From the NCBI RefSeq assembly GCF_028745515.1, contig NZ_JAQZSG010000018.1, positions 1 to 64,000 on the forward strand: DNA of 64,000 bases, in the 5' to 3' direction. The position numbers and the translations under genes were made by a program. Position 1 is the stretch's first letter; the number at the start of each line of letters is the position of its first letter. The stretch is from Paenibacillus thermotolerans (GTDB taxonomy: Bacteria > Bacillota > Bacilli > Paenibacillales > YIM-B00363). The notes below the pieces were generated by a model. It was given only the letters and a program-made list of their open reading frames with translations. It had not been told where the DNA came from and did no database searches. Of this stretch, positions 8,937-17,405 are shown piece by piece.

Positions 8937-11126
8937 TTATTCCGCCTTTAAATAAAATACGGCGCTAAAATAATCTCCCCAAGCTCCCGGCTTCTTTAAG
9001 CCGACATTCATCAGAAAACCGCCGCTTACTGACGTGTCCGTTCCTTCGATCCGATATTTCTTATCGGGATCGAGCCCCTTCAGCTTCAGCCGCTCCAGCG
9101 GCGCGTTCGCTTCGTTCCTCGTTTGGAAGTACGCGGCGAACGCTTCGTTCTTATCCTTCGAAACGACCGCCCACGCCGTCTCGTCGCCTTCGAACGGACT
9201 CAATATCCGATAAAAATCGCCGAACTGTACGAGCTTGCGGATCGTTTTGTAAAATGCGATATGCTCTTTCGTTGCCGCCTTGTCCTCCTCGGACATCTTC
9301 GACAAATCGAGCTCGTATCCGAATGCGCCCGTATATGCGACATGCGCGCGCATGCTTAACGGCTCGCTGCGCCCGACCTGATGATTCGGAACGGCCGATA
9401 CGTGTGCGCCCATCGTGCTTGTCGGGTACACGATGCTCGTGCCGAATTGGATCTTCAGCCGGCTGACGGCATCGGAGTTGTCCGACGTCCAAGTCTGCGG
9501 CATATAGTAGAGCATGCCCGGATCGAATCGGCCGCCGCCGCCCGAGCAGCTTTCAAACAAAATATTCGGAAAACGCGACGTAATCCCTTCCAGCACCTCA
9601 TACAACCCCAGCATATAACGATGCGCCGTTTCCCGCTGGCGCTCCGGGGGGAGCTGAGCCGAACCGATCTCCGACATATTGCGGTTCATATCCCATTTCA
9701 CATAAGAGATCGGCGCATTGCCGAGAACGTCGGATATGACGTTCACTATATACTCCCTTACATCCTCGCGCGAATAATCAAGAATGAGCTGGTTCCGCGC
9801 TTCGCTTCTTCGGCGTCCGGGAACGTGCAGACACCAATCCGGGTGTTTCCGGTACAGCTCGCTGTCCGGCGATACCATCTCCGGTTCAAACCATAGCCCG
9901 AACTTCATATCCATGCCCTCGATCGACTCCGCAAGCGACTTTAGTCCGTTCGGCAGCTTATTACGGTCGACAAACCAGTCGCCGAGCGAGCAGTTATCGC
10001 TGTCGCGTTTGCCGAACCAGCCGTCGTCCAGCACGAACAGCTCGATGCCGAGCTGTTTCCCGGCTTCCGCAATCGCCGTAATTTTATCCGCGTTAAAATT
10101 AAAATAAGTCGCTTCCCAGTTGTTCGCGAGAATCGGACGCTCGCGGTCGCGGAATACGCCTCTGCACAATCTCGAGCGGTACAGATCATGGTACGTTCTT
10201 GACATTTGGCCCAGGCCCGACGAGGAATAGACAAGCACCGCTTCCGGCGTCTGGAATGACTCCCCGGGCTCCAGCAGCCAGCTGAAATCAAACGGATTAA
10301 TGCCCAGCGCCACACGGGTCGTATGGAATTGATCGACCTCGACCGACGCCAGGAAGCTGCCGCTGTAAACAAGACTAAAGCCGTAAACGTCGCCGTAATC
10401 CTCGGAGGCGTCCTTGCCGAGCAACGCGATGAACGGATTGTGCTGGTGGGAGGACGAGCCTCGCCGGCTTTCGATCGACTGCGTTCCGGGCGCCAGCTCG
10501 CGGACGGCGATATGCCGCTCTCTTGCCCAAGCCCCGTGCAAATGCAGCATCCGGAAGGACGACCGGTCGAAATCGACGCTCATGCTTAACGCCCGATTCA
10601 GCCGCAAAGACGCCCCGCTCCGATTTTCAAATCGGACCGACCGCGCAATCGCGTTCAACTCGTGAAACACGGTGTAGCTTAGCCGGACCTGCAATCCGCT
10701 TACCGCATCTTCAAGCACCACTTCCAGCGTGTCCGCCTCTTCGTCGCTTTCCGTATATGTAGCGGGCAGGCCTTTAAGCTTCGGCTTCCCTTTAGCGATC
10801 GTATGCTCTACATACTTCAACTCGGAGGCAGAGGAGCCGTTCTCCATCATCATCTCGTAAGCGGGTCCTCTCAGATCCGAAGTTCCGTAGCCGGGATATT
10901 CTTGAGGGAGCGTGTCCAGCGATAGCGCGAGGTCGTTCGGATCCGGATTCGGGCTGAAGGAAGCGCGCTGCACAAGCCAGCTCATATGTAAAGCATCTTC
11001 ATCGGGAATCGACCGGCCCCAATAAAGATGCTGGATATAACCTTTGGGATGAATTCGGAAAAGATAGCTTGTATCTGAGGTTTGCAGATGAAATATTCGA
11101 TCGTTCGAAACATATCGGATGCTCAA
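8937..11126 (-). CDS. Alpha-galactosidase, GH36 (AgaN type)
   Basis: A 729-residue GH36 retaining alpha-galactosidase that releases galactose from raffinose-type oligosaccharides or melibiose; no signal peptide, so cytosolic. The nucleophile Asp is in YVKWDMNRN (about D479) and the acid/base Asp in WTSDNSDAVSR (about D549), matching the residues known for Geobacillus AgaN. LFVLDDGWFGKRD marks the barrel. I place the start at a TTG (11126) because AAGAGGG lies 7 bp upstream and the resulting protein has the family length and N-terminus (SIRYVSNDRIFHLQ). A GTG 14 codons upstream is the alternative but has no good ribosome site. No transporter is adjacent. Confidence 0.94.
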   Translation of the reverse strand: MSIRYVSNDRIFHLQTSDTSYLFRIHPKGYIQHLYWGRSIPDEDALHMSWLVQRASFSPNPDPNDLALSLDTLPQEYPGYGTSDLRGPAYEMMMENGSSASELKYVEHTIAKGKPKLKGLPATYTESDEEADTLEVVLEDAVSGLQVRLSYTVFHELNAIARSVRFENRSGASLRLNRALSMSVDFDRSSFRMLHLHGAWARERHIAVRELAPGTQSIESRRGSSSHQHNPFIALLGKDASEDYGDVYGFSLVYSGSFLASVEVDQFHTTRVALGINPFDFSWLLEPGESFQTPEAVLVYSSSGLGQMSRTYHDLYRSRLCRGVFRDRERPILANNWEATYFNFNADKITAIAEAGKQLGIELFVLDDGWFGKRDSDNCSLGDWFVDRNKLPNGLKSLAESIEGMDMKFGLWFEPEMVSPDSELYRKHPDWCLHVPGRRRSEARNQLILDYSREDVREYIVNVISDVLGNAPISYVKWDMNRNMSEIGSAQLPPERQRETAHRYMLGLYEVLEGITSRFPNILFESCSGGGGRFDPGMLYYMPQTWTSDNSDAVSRLKIQFGTSIVYPTSTMGAHVSAVPNHQVGRSEPLSMRAHVAYTGAFGYELDLSKMSEEDKAATKEHIAFYKTIRKLVQFGDFYRILSPFEGDETAWAVVSKDKNEAFAAYFQTRNEANAPLERLKLKGLDPDKKYRIEGTDTSVSGGFLMNVGLKKPGAWGDYFSAVFYLKAE

Positions 11127-11183
11127 AATGATTCCCTCTTTCCCATGAATGGTGACCTTTCGTTTCACCTTAGTATACGACTT

Positions 11184-11738
11184 TTAGGCACCGAAGAAAA
11201 CGATTCCAGTTGCCGCGGAAAGCAAGATTACTACTAGAGGATGCAGTTGGTAGCGAATCAAACCGTATAGCGAAATTCCGAAGATCAGAAGCATCAGCAG
11301 CGTTTCAACCGTTACCCCGGAGAAGCCGGCGGGAACGATTCGATTCACCTCTGCAAACGAGAACGCCGCATAAATAATGAGCCCTGCAATAACCGGACGC
11401 AAGCCGTAAAAAGCGCGCTGCATCATTCCGCTCTTTTGAAACTTGTAAAACAATGCGGCTGCGGCAATAATCAACAAGAAGGAAGGCAAAATCGTCCCAA
11501 GGGCTGACACGATCGCCCCAGGCACCCCCGCTGTTTTATATCCGATAAAGATCGCCGTATTCGTGGCAACCGGTCCGGGAGACATGCCGGCCACGGCGAC
11601 GCTGTCGGCAAACGCGTCATGAGTCATCCAAGCGTGGTTGTACACCACTTCCTGTTCGATGACCGGAATCATGGAGTAACCTCCGCCGAACGAAACCGCC
11701 CCGATCATAAGAAACGTGACGAATAAATCCCAAAGCAT
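11184..11738 (-). CDS. Chromate transporter, single CHR domain (second subunit)
   Basis: A 184-residue membrane protein with one CHR domain, about six hydrophobic segments and the signature SFGGGYSMIPVIEQEVV near the N-terminus. Half-size CHR proteins work in pairs and export chromate; in Bacillus they are the YwrA/YwrB-type genes. It starts 12 bp after the homologous upstream gene with a strong AAGGGGGGAG site, so the two are co-expressed. The substrate is assumed from the family and was not tested here. Confidence 0.9.
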   Translation of the reverse strand: MLWDLFVTFLMIGAVSFGGGYSMIPVIEQEVVYNHAWMTHDAFADSVAVAGMSPGPVATNTAIFIGYKTAGVPGAIVSALGTILPSFLLIIAAAALFYKFQKSGMMQRAFYGLRPVIAGLIIYAAFSFAEVNRIVPAGFSGVTVETLLMLLIFGISLYGLIRYQLHPLVVILLSAATGIVFFGA

Positions 11739-11750
11739 GCGGCTCCCCCC

Positions 11751-12389
11751 TTATATACCGTCGCCATTCATATAGCCCCATTCGTTCTCCTCAGGGGGCT
11801 GTTCGACAAGCGAAGTTTTTAAGCCCAACCAGCCGCGTACCGAAACCATAACCATGCCTAGAAAAAATCCGAACAATATAATGAATACGGGATGGACATT
11901 TGTGAAAAAGAGCGCCAATACCGTAGCAATGACAACCGCCAAAGTCATCTTATCCTGCACCGCCGTTTTGCCCGTTTTCATGCCTGCGTAAAGAATGATG
12001 GCAACGATGGCCGCGTCAATTCCCTTGAAGGCGGCTTCGATCATCGGATTTTGCTGCACGTGCAGAACAATCATCGAAAGGAAAAGCACGATTAAGAAAG
12101 TGGGAAGCAATACGCCGAGCAAAGCGGCAATCGCACCGACCACACCGGCCCGCCTGTAACCGATAATCGTCGCCGCATTGATCGCTACCGCGCCGGGAAT
12201 CGACTGCGCTACTGCAAACACATCGGTAACCTCCTCGGAAGCGAGCCATTTCCTTCGACCTACGATTTCTTTTTCAATGAGCGGAATCATGGCAAAGCCC
12301 CCGCCGAATGTGACCGGCCCGATCCTGCAAAAGGCAAGAAAGAGAGACAAAGCTTTCTTCCAGCTCCAATCCGCTCTCGTTCCTGTCAT
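11751..12389 (-). CDS. Chromate transporter, single CHR domain (first subunit)
   Basis: A 212-residue partner of the downstream CHR gene, with the signature TFGGGFAMIPLIEKEIVGRR near residues 29-48 and several hydrophobic helices. The pair should insert with opposite topologies and act as one transporter for chromate or another oxyanion. The C-terminus carries a short acidic tail (EQPPEENEWG) absent from the partner. It is first in the two-gene operon; about 600 bp without genes lie upstream. Confidence 0.9.
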   Translation of the reverse strand: MTGTRADWSWKKALSLFLAFCRIGPVTFGGGFAMIPLIEKEIVGRRKWLASEEVTDVFAVAQSIPGAVAINAATIIGYRRAGVVGAIAALLGVLLPTFLIVLFLSMIVLHVQQNPMIEAAFKGIDAAIVAIILYAGMKTGKTAVQDKMTLAVVIATVLALFFTNVHPVFIILFGFFLGMVMVSVRGWLGLKTSLVEQPPEENEWGYMNGDGI

Positions 12390-12990
12390 CTCTCCGCCCC
12401 CTCACCATTATCTATGTTAATGTCATTATACATTAGTTTTTTCTATTTTGGTCTAAACTTTGGCGGATTTTCGCAATAACAAAATAAAATGCATAGCATA
12501 ACGAATCATTATACCTATTGATTTCACCACTTTGAACAAAACCTTCTACTATGTATGGCAAATACCCCAGGCTCCGATTTCGCACTTTCTGTTCGACCGC
12601 CCGATCGACTGTCTCTCATGCAGCTTCTTTTGAACACTCTTCCGTTCGCTCAGCCTGCGCTGGTGCCCCGTTGTCCGTTTCCTAACTCTTGCCGCTTAAG
12701 CCGCCTCTTAAGCCTACATTTCATTGCAATAGGTTCCGCAGATTGGCACCCTTTTATCCTTTTAACCACTATCCCCAATACTGGAGCAAACCCTCGATAC
12801 ATTAGAAGTATAGTAGAAACAACATCATGTCCGGGCCGCGGTATACCCCCTATCCTCCTTTTGACCACTATCCCAATTAGTCAGCTAAATCAGCTAAAGC
12901 AAAAAAATATTCAACCTTTGTATAAATGAATTGAAATACAAACAAACGTTCTATATAATGAAATTATTGGAAGTATTCTGGAGGTGCTTT
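12390..12990. other. Gene-free region with two diverged family B repeat units
   Basis: No credible gene. Two units resembling the repeats at 35.8-36.4 kb are present: CCTTTTAACCACTATCCCC near 12758-12776 and CTCCTTTTGACCACTATCCC near 12855-12874, each followed by a variant of the CTCAGC tail (ACTGGAGC, AGTCAGC). The units are 97 bp apart. The rest is AT-rich and presumably holds promoters for the flanking divergent genes. Confidence 0.55.
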
Positions 12991-13821
12991 ATGAGAGAAG
13001 ACTCATTTTCCGATTTGCAGCTGGTGACATCGGAGAAAGGTTGTATTACATACTTCATGAAGATGAAATGGCCGAACGGGTTCGCTTGTCCGCATTGCGG
13101 GCACAAGAGCTATTATATGATCACCTCAAGAAGGCTGCCTTTGTTTCAGTGCCGGTCATGCCGCCATCAAACCTCCTTAACGGCGGGAACGATTATGGAA
13201 GGAAGTCGTACGGCATTGTTGAAGTGGGCGAAAGCTCTACATTTTTTATCGCAGCGCGCAAGCATTAATGCAGTACGTCTTGCCGAAGCCATTCAAGTGA
13301 CTTATAAAACAGCGTGGTCGATCCTTCATAAAATTCGCTCCGCCATCTCGCAGGTGGACATAAAAGAGCTTTTATACGGAACGGTTCGGGCCGGTTTAGC
13401 TTTTTATGGGCGCGATTATTTGCATCAGCCTTACATTAAGCATCAACAGGAGCATCCATTAATCGTCGGTGCCTCTTTCGATGGTTTCGGCGGTCCGGAA
13501 TTCGTAAAAATTAAGCTTCTTTCAATGCAGCACATGGATGGAAAGCTTATGTACCGATCAGGTGAAAATGAATTCAATGATAAGCATGTTGATCCCCTCT
13601 CTATGGATTTTGTGTTTCTGAAAAAGTTCCAAATGCCCGAGGTCCCCCTGCTCCCGCAGCTTATTCATGAAGCCAGGAAATGGATAAACAGAACATTTCA
13701 CGGAATCGGACCGAAATATTTGCAAGCTTATTTGGACGAGTTTTGTTTTCGCATGAACCGTATGTTCCGCCACGAATCCGCCATTGACACTCTCGCAGCC
13801 GTTTGTTTTGCACGAGCGTAG
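12991..13821 (+). CDS. IS1595-like transposase protein, probably inactive or domesticated
   Basis: A 276-residue protein. Residues about 25-60 form a zinc ribbon (CPHCG and CRSCRHQTSLTAGTIME), followed by a helix-turn-helix-like segment (INAVRLAEAIQVTYKTAWS). The C-terminus HGIGPKYLQAYLDEFCFRMNR matches the end of ISXO2/IS1595 transposases. The middle is short, and I cannot find the usual DDE/DNE-type acidic triad; FDGFGG is the only candidate for the first Asp. No terminal inverted repeats or target duplications are visible nearby. The start has GGAGGTG 5 bp upstream. It may be a domesticated relative kept in Paenibacillus-type genomes or a decaying element. Confidence 0.7.
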   Translation: MREDSFSDLQLVTSEKGCITYFMKMKWPNGFACPHCGHKSYYMITSRRLPLFQCRSCRHQTSLTAGTIMEGSRTALLKWAKALHFLSQRASINAVRLAEAIQVTYKTAWSILHKIRSAISQVDIKELLYGTVRAGLAFYGRDYLHQPYIKHQQEHPLIVGASFDGFGGPEFVKIKLLSMQHMDGKLMYRSGENEFNDKHVDPLSMDFVFLKKFQMPEVPLLPQLIHEARKWINRTFHGIGPKYLQAYLDEFCFRMNRMFRHESAIDTLAAVCFARA

Positions 13822-14070
13822 AGAATCGAATTCAAACTTCGAACTCTTTTTGCCTATGCCATTTTTCTTCGAAAGTGGTTACCCCTTCTGACATACTTCA
13901 TTAATTCTGTCAGCTCATCCTCTTGCATTATTTGCTGGACTGCTTTCCTATGCAAATTTTACTTAGTCTGTTGGTAAACAGGGCGTATTTGTTTAATCCA
14001 CAGCTGATTGAATGGGATAGCGTTCAAAAGTTCAGGACGAGGACGATTTATGCCAATATGTTATTTGAAG
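13822..14070. other. Gene-free stretch after the transposase gene
   Basis: About 250 bp without a credible gene; no terminator and no inverted repeat pairing with the upstream side of the transposase gene. It leads directly into the tandem-repeat block. Confidence 0.4.
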
Positions 14071-14291
14071 GCTTTCTTTATGTAGCTTTTTTGGGTTGGC
14101 TTTTTTTATGTAGCTTTTTTGGGTTGACTTTCTTTAGGTTGACTTTCTTTAGGTTGACTTTCAGGGGTAGACTTTCTTTGGGTTAGTTTACTTTGGGTTA
14201 GTTTTCTTTGGGTTAGTTTTCTTTGGGTGGCTTTCTTTGGGGCGGCTTTCTTTAGGTTTGCTTTCTTTGGGTTAGCTTTCTTTGGGTTGGT
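14071..14291. repeat. 15-bp G/T-rich tandem repeat (minisatellite)
   Basis: About 14 units with consensus CTTTCTTTGGGTTAG, several diverged (CTTTCTTTAGGTTTG, GTTTTCTTTGGGTTA). The left end holds a duplicated segment with TTTATGTAGCTTTTTTGGG. Because 15 is a multiple of three, one minus-strand frame reads a Lys-rich pentapeptide repeat of the NPKKA kind, but that frame has no ribosome site or plausible domain, so I do not call it a gene. Confidence 0.8.
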
Positions 14292-14380
14292 GCGACAGCT
14301 TCTTGCTGAGTCAAGGGGAGAGTGTTCAAAAGAGTGTTGTGGGAAGACCCCTGAGGGGGACACTTTGGACAAAAAAAATG

Positions 14381-14570
14381 AGATCAAAAAGGTCAAGAGA
14401 TCACAGAGATCGAGGAATCAAGAGATCAAAAGATCAAAAGAACAAAAGATCGAAAGATCAAAAGATCAAAAGATCAAAAGATCAAAAGATCAAAAGATCA
14501 AAAGATCAAAAGATCAAAAGATCAAAAGATCAAAAGATCAAAAGATCAAAAGATCAAGAGATCGAGAGAT
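14381..14570. repeat. 8-bp tandem repeat AGATCAAA
   Basis: A perfect run of about 13 copies of AGATCAAA spans 14455-14557, flanked on both sides by degenerate copies (AGATCACA, AGATCGAG, AGAACAAA, AGATCGAA). Each unit contains GATC. The unit length is not a multiple of three. It lies 90 bp right of the 15-bp repeat block and ends about 60 bp before a terminator. Confidence 0.9.
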
Positions 14571-14628
14571 GGTTAAGATGTGCAAAGATACAATGCTTCA
14601 AAGATTCAGAGTGGTTGCAACAAAGATG

Positions 14629-14655
14629 AAAAAAGCCGCAGCAGGCTGCGGCTTT
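14629..14655 (-). terminator. Terminator of the lactonase gene
   Basis: Stem AAAGCCGCAGC / GCTGCGGCTTT with a short loop. On the minus strand the stem runs into TTTTTT. It lies 3 bp past the stop of the lactonase-family gene. Confidence 0.85.
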
Positions 14656-14658
14656 GAT

Positions 14659-15699
14659 CTACATAAACTTCAGGCATACCGGTTTGGCGACGCTGCGGTT
14701 TTCTTCAACCGATTCCAAGCGGCCGGTATCCCCGGTTACTCGGAACACGGCAATGTTTCCGGAGTCCTGATTGGCGGCAAGGAGGAATTGTCCGTCCGAC
14801 GATATGACAAAGTTGCGGGGACTGCGGCCGCGCACGGATTCGTGCCCTGCCGGGGTTAAGCTGCCCGTTTCGAGATCGATCCGGTAGATCGCAACGCTGT
14901 CATGCCCCCTGTTGGAGCCGTAAAGAAACTGTCCGCAGGGAGAGATATGGATGTCGGCGCACGTATTTGCTCCCGCGAAGCCGTCCGGCAGCGTCGACAC
15001 GGTACCGACCGAAGCGAGCGCCCCTGTCTCTTCATCCACTCGAAAAGCACTGATGCTGGAATCCAGCTCGTTGATACAAAACGCGAAAGGCTCAACCGAA
15101 TGGAACGCCATATGACGCGGACCCGCACCCGGCGTCAGGCGGCATTCGCCGGCCGGCAGCAGCTTGTTGGTCGTTCGATCGATTTCGTAAATATGAATGG
15201 TATCCAGCCCTAAGTCCGAAACGTAGAAATAACGCCCGCGGCGGTCGGAGAATACCGAATGTGCATGAGGCGCTTCCTGACGATCCGGCCTAGCTCCTGT
15301 TCCGGAGTACCGGTGATGGTCGGACATTTCGCCGACGGTGCCGTCCTCCATAATCGGGTAAACGGAAATGCTGCCTCCCCCATAGTTCGCAACGATGAGA
15401 ATGTCCCCGGATTGAAGGATATGACAAGGGTACGCACCGTCGGTAGTACGTTTGTTCAAAAAGGAGAATTCACCGGTTTCCCGATCCAGCTTATATGCGT
15501 ATACTTGACCGTCCTCCGTTTCGCTGACGGAATAAACGATACTCCGCTCCGGGTCGTAAGTAAGAAAGGACGGGTTATCGATGCCGGATACGGAGGAAAC
15601 GGCCTTCATTTCGCCGTTGCTGCTCTCCAGCGACATGAGTACGATTCCTGGTTGATCGGCCTGCGCGTATGTGCCTACCAACAGCTTGGATACCGTCAT
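14659..15699 (-). CDS. Lactonase-family beta-propeller protein (6-phosphogluconolactonase type)
   Basis: A 346-residue seven-bladed propeller protein of the YkgB/Pgl lactonase family, which in several bacteria hydrolyses 6-phosphogluconolactone. The start KLLVGTYAQADQPGI, the repeated blade motif near FLTYDPE, the core GAGPRHMAFH and repeated SSISAFRVDEETG-type strands are typical. No signal peptide. It stands alone between repeats and a Gfo/Idh gene on the same strand (73 bp gap), so a role on another sugar lactone produced by a neighbouring oxidoreductase is possible. Confidence 0.88.
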   Translation of the reverse strand: MTVSKLLVGTYAQADQPGIVLMSLESSNGEMKAVSSVSGIDNPSFLTYDPERSIVYSVSETEDGQVYAYKLDRETGEFSFLNKRTTDGAYPCHILQSGDILIVANYGGGSISVYPIMEDGTVGEMSDHHRYSGTGARPDRQEAPHAHSVFSDRRGRYFYVSDLGLDTIHIYEIDRTTNKLLPAGECRLTPGAGPRHMAFHSVEPFAFCINELDSSISAFRVDEETGALASVGTVSTLPDGFAGANTCADIHISPCGQFLYGSNRGHDSVAIYRIDLETGSLTPAGHESVRGRSPRNFVISSDGQFLLAANQDSGNIAVFRVTGDTGRLESVEENRSVAKPVCLKFM

Positions 15700-15772
15700 T
15701 CATTAACACCTCTTTTTTGGCCTATATGAAAAGTTTATGACATGCCTGCCATAACATGACGTAATCCGCCTC

Positions 15773-16834
15773 TTACAGCTTCACCTCGGAACCGGTCCGA
15801 GCCGATTCGTATATTGCCGACAAAATTTGAATCATGTGTACGCCCTGGTCGATCGTAAAGATCGGCTTTGCGCGTCCTTGAACGACGTCGATGAAGTGGT
15901 GCAAATTTTCACCGTGACCGCCGGTGTCGGACCCGAGATGCGGCTTCAGATCGGTGAGAACCCCGCCCTCTTCGCCGAAAATTTTCAGGTCGCCGTTCCG
16001 GAACGTAAGGCCGGCCTTCGTGCCGCGCAGCTCGACGAAATTGCATTCCTCTTCAATATTCGACGCCCAGCTGAATTCGATTTGCAAGCAAGCGCCGTTA
16101 TCGAAGCGGATAAAGCCCATCGCCAAATCTTCGACGTCGAATGTTCCGCCGTCGCTCTTCTCACCGAATTTGCTATGCTCCGAGTCTGCGGCGTCCGATT
16201 CGGCAAACTTCGTGTAGGTCGAGCCTACAACGGAAACCGGCTTCGGATTGCCCATAAACCACATCGCCAGGTCGATGAAATGAACGCCCAAATCGATCAG
16301 CGGACCGCCGCCGGAGAGCGCCTTCGTCGTAAACCAACCGCCCTTGCCCGGGATGCCTCGACGGCGCTGCCAGCCGCAGCGGCCGGCATAAATTTCACCC
16401 GCTTTGCCCTGGTCCAAAAACTGCTTAATGAAGCCCGACGCCGGACGGAACCGGTTGTTTCTCATCACCATCAAAACTTTGCCGCTCTTCTCCGCTGCAG
16501 CCTTCATCTTGAACGCTTCTTTCGGGTTTACCGCGTCAGGCTTCTCGCAGAAAACGTGTTTTCCCGCTTCAAGCGCCGCGATGGCGATTTCCGAATGATA
16601 CAAATTCGGCGTGCAAATATCAACGATATCGATCTCCGCGTTCGCAAGCATGTCGCGGTAATCGGTGTATACCTGCGGTATGTTGTGTTGTATGGACGCC
16701 GCTTCCGCCTTTTCCTTCACGATATCGCAAATCGCGACGATCTCGACCTCAGGATGCTTCTTTAAAGGCTCCACATGCGCCCATTGAAAAATGCCGCCCG
16801 CACCGACGATACCGATTCTCACTTTGTTTGTCAT
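15773..16834 (-). CDS. Gfo/Idh/MocA family oxidoreductase
   Basis: A 353-residue NAD(P)-dependent sugar or inositol oxidoreductase. The Rossmann motif GIVGAGGIFQWAHV is at the N-terminus. The catalytic EKPDAVNPKEAFKM motif lies near residue 99, and the substrate-side GGGPLIDLGVHFIDLAMWF follows. The start at 16834 is preferred because AAGGAAG lies 6 bp before it; an ATG two codons upstream touches that site. Substrate unknown; the lactonase gene downstream suggests a dehydrogenase-lactonase pair, which is inference. Confidence 0.9.
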   Translation of the reverse strand: MTNKVRIGIVGAGGIFQWAHVEPLKKHPEVEIVAICDIVKEKAEAASIQHNIPQVYTDYRDMLANAEIDIVDICTPNLYHSEIAIAALEAGKHVFCEKPDAVNPKEAFKMKAAAEKSGKVLMVMRNNRFRPASGFIKQFLDQGKAGEIYAGRCGWQRRRGIPGKGGWFTTKALSGGGPLIDLGVHFIDLAMWFMGNPKPVSVVGSTYTKFAESDAADSEHSKFGEKSDGGTFDVEDLAMGFIRFDNGACLQIEFSWASNIEEECNFVELRGTKAGLTFRNGDLKIFGEEGGVLTDLKPHLGSDTGGHGENLHHFIDVVQGRAKPIFTIDQGVHMIQILSAIYESARTGSEVKL

Positions 16835-16871
16835 TTTCATCTTCCTTCTTTGGTGTAGTTTAATATGGAAA

Positions 16872-16897
16872 GCGCCTCGCTGCTGGTAGCGAAGCGC
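16872..16897 (-). terminator. Hairpin after the ArsR-type gene
   Basis: Stem GCGCCTCGCT / AGCGAAGCGC with one mismatch. The stronger T-run (TTTTTT) is on the plus strand; on the minus strand the flank is TTTCC, so termination there would be weak. Confidence 0.5.
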
Positions 16898-16902
16898 CTT
16901 TT

Positions 16903-17370
16903 TTATTCCGTTTTCTCTTTTATCGCTATAAAATCTACATTCACGAGCATTTCCGTCACATCGTCGGATTTTTCCCTAAACGCGGTTTTCCGCTCCCAAC
17001 GTTCCAGCAGCTGCGCAAGCTCCAGCTTCAACTCCTCCACATCGCCCGCCGACAGCATTAACTGAGTCTCTACGCCTGGTCTGGAGCTCTCCGGAATTTT
17101 AAAGATCGTTGCGTGGGATTTATAATATTTTTCCGCGATTCCGTTAACGATTCTAGTCTCTACTAACTCAAGAAGCTTTCCTTCTACCAATCGTTGGATA
17201 TGGTAATGAACGTTTCCGGGCGTTTCGCCAAGAAAATCCGAAAGCTGCTTCACCGTCCGCGGCGTTTCTCTTACGGCTTGCAATATTTTCACCCGCACGG
17301 CGCTGGCTAAAAGCTTTCTCTGCTCCAGCGATATGGATAGAGGATTTACGTGCTCAATCGAGAAACTCAT
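16903..17370 (-). CDS. ArsR-type winged-helix transcriptional regulator
   Basis: A 155-residue DNA-binding protein. Residues about 15-80 form the winged helix (SAVRVKILQAVRETPRTV then QLSDFLGETPGNVHYHIQRL). The C-terminal half is helical (EELKLELAQLLERWERK), probably a dimerisation or sensing part. No metal-binding CxC motif is seen, so metal sensing is unlikely. It precedes the Gfo/Idh gene in the same direction with a hairpin between, and follows the GH66 gene by 35 bp. Confidence 0.8.
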   Translation of the reverse strand: MSFSIEHVNPLSISLEQRKLLASAVRVKILQAVRETPRTVKQLSDFLGETPGNVHYHIQRLVEGKLLELVETRIVNGIAEKYYKSHATIFKIPESSRPGVETQLMLSAGDVEELKLELAQLLERWERKTAFREKSDDVTEMLVNVDFIAIKEKTE

Positions 17371-17405
17371 GTCCTATACTCCCATAGCTTCTATTTTCAC
17401 TAAGG

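Noticed and set aside
12555-12929. Possible 124-residue protein upstream of the transposase gene
   Set aside because: Low-complexity residues, no ribosome site, and it covers two repeat units.
14106-14396. Possible Lys-rich repeat protein on the minus strand (pentapeptide NPKKA-type)
   Set aside because: The frame is a by-product of the 15-bp repeat; it lacks a ribosome site and has a meaningless N-terminal part.
14227-14859. Plus-strand frame across the octamer repeat
   Set aside because: It runs through the repeat, a terminator and into the antisense of the lactonase gene; all three frames are open in the repeat because the octamer holds no stop codon.
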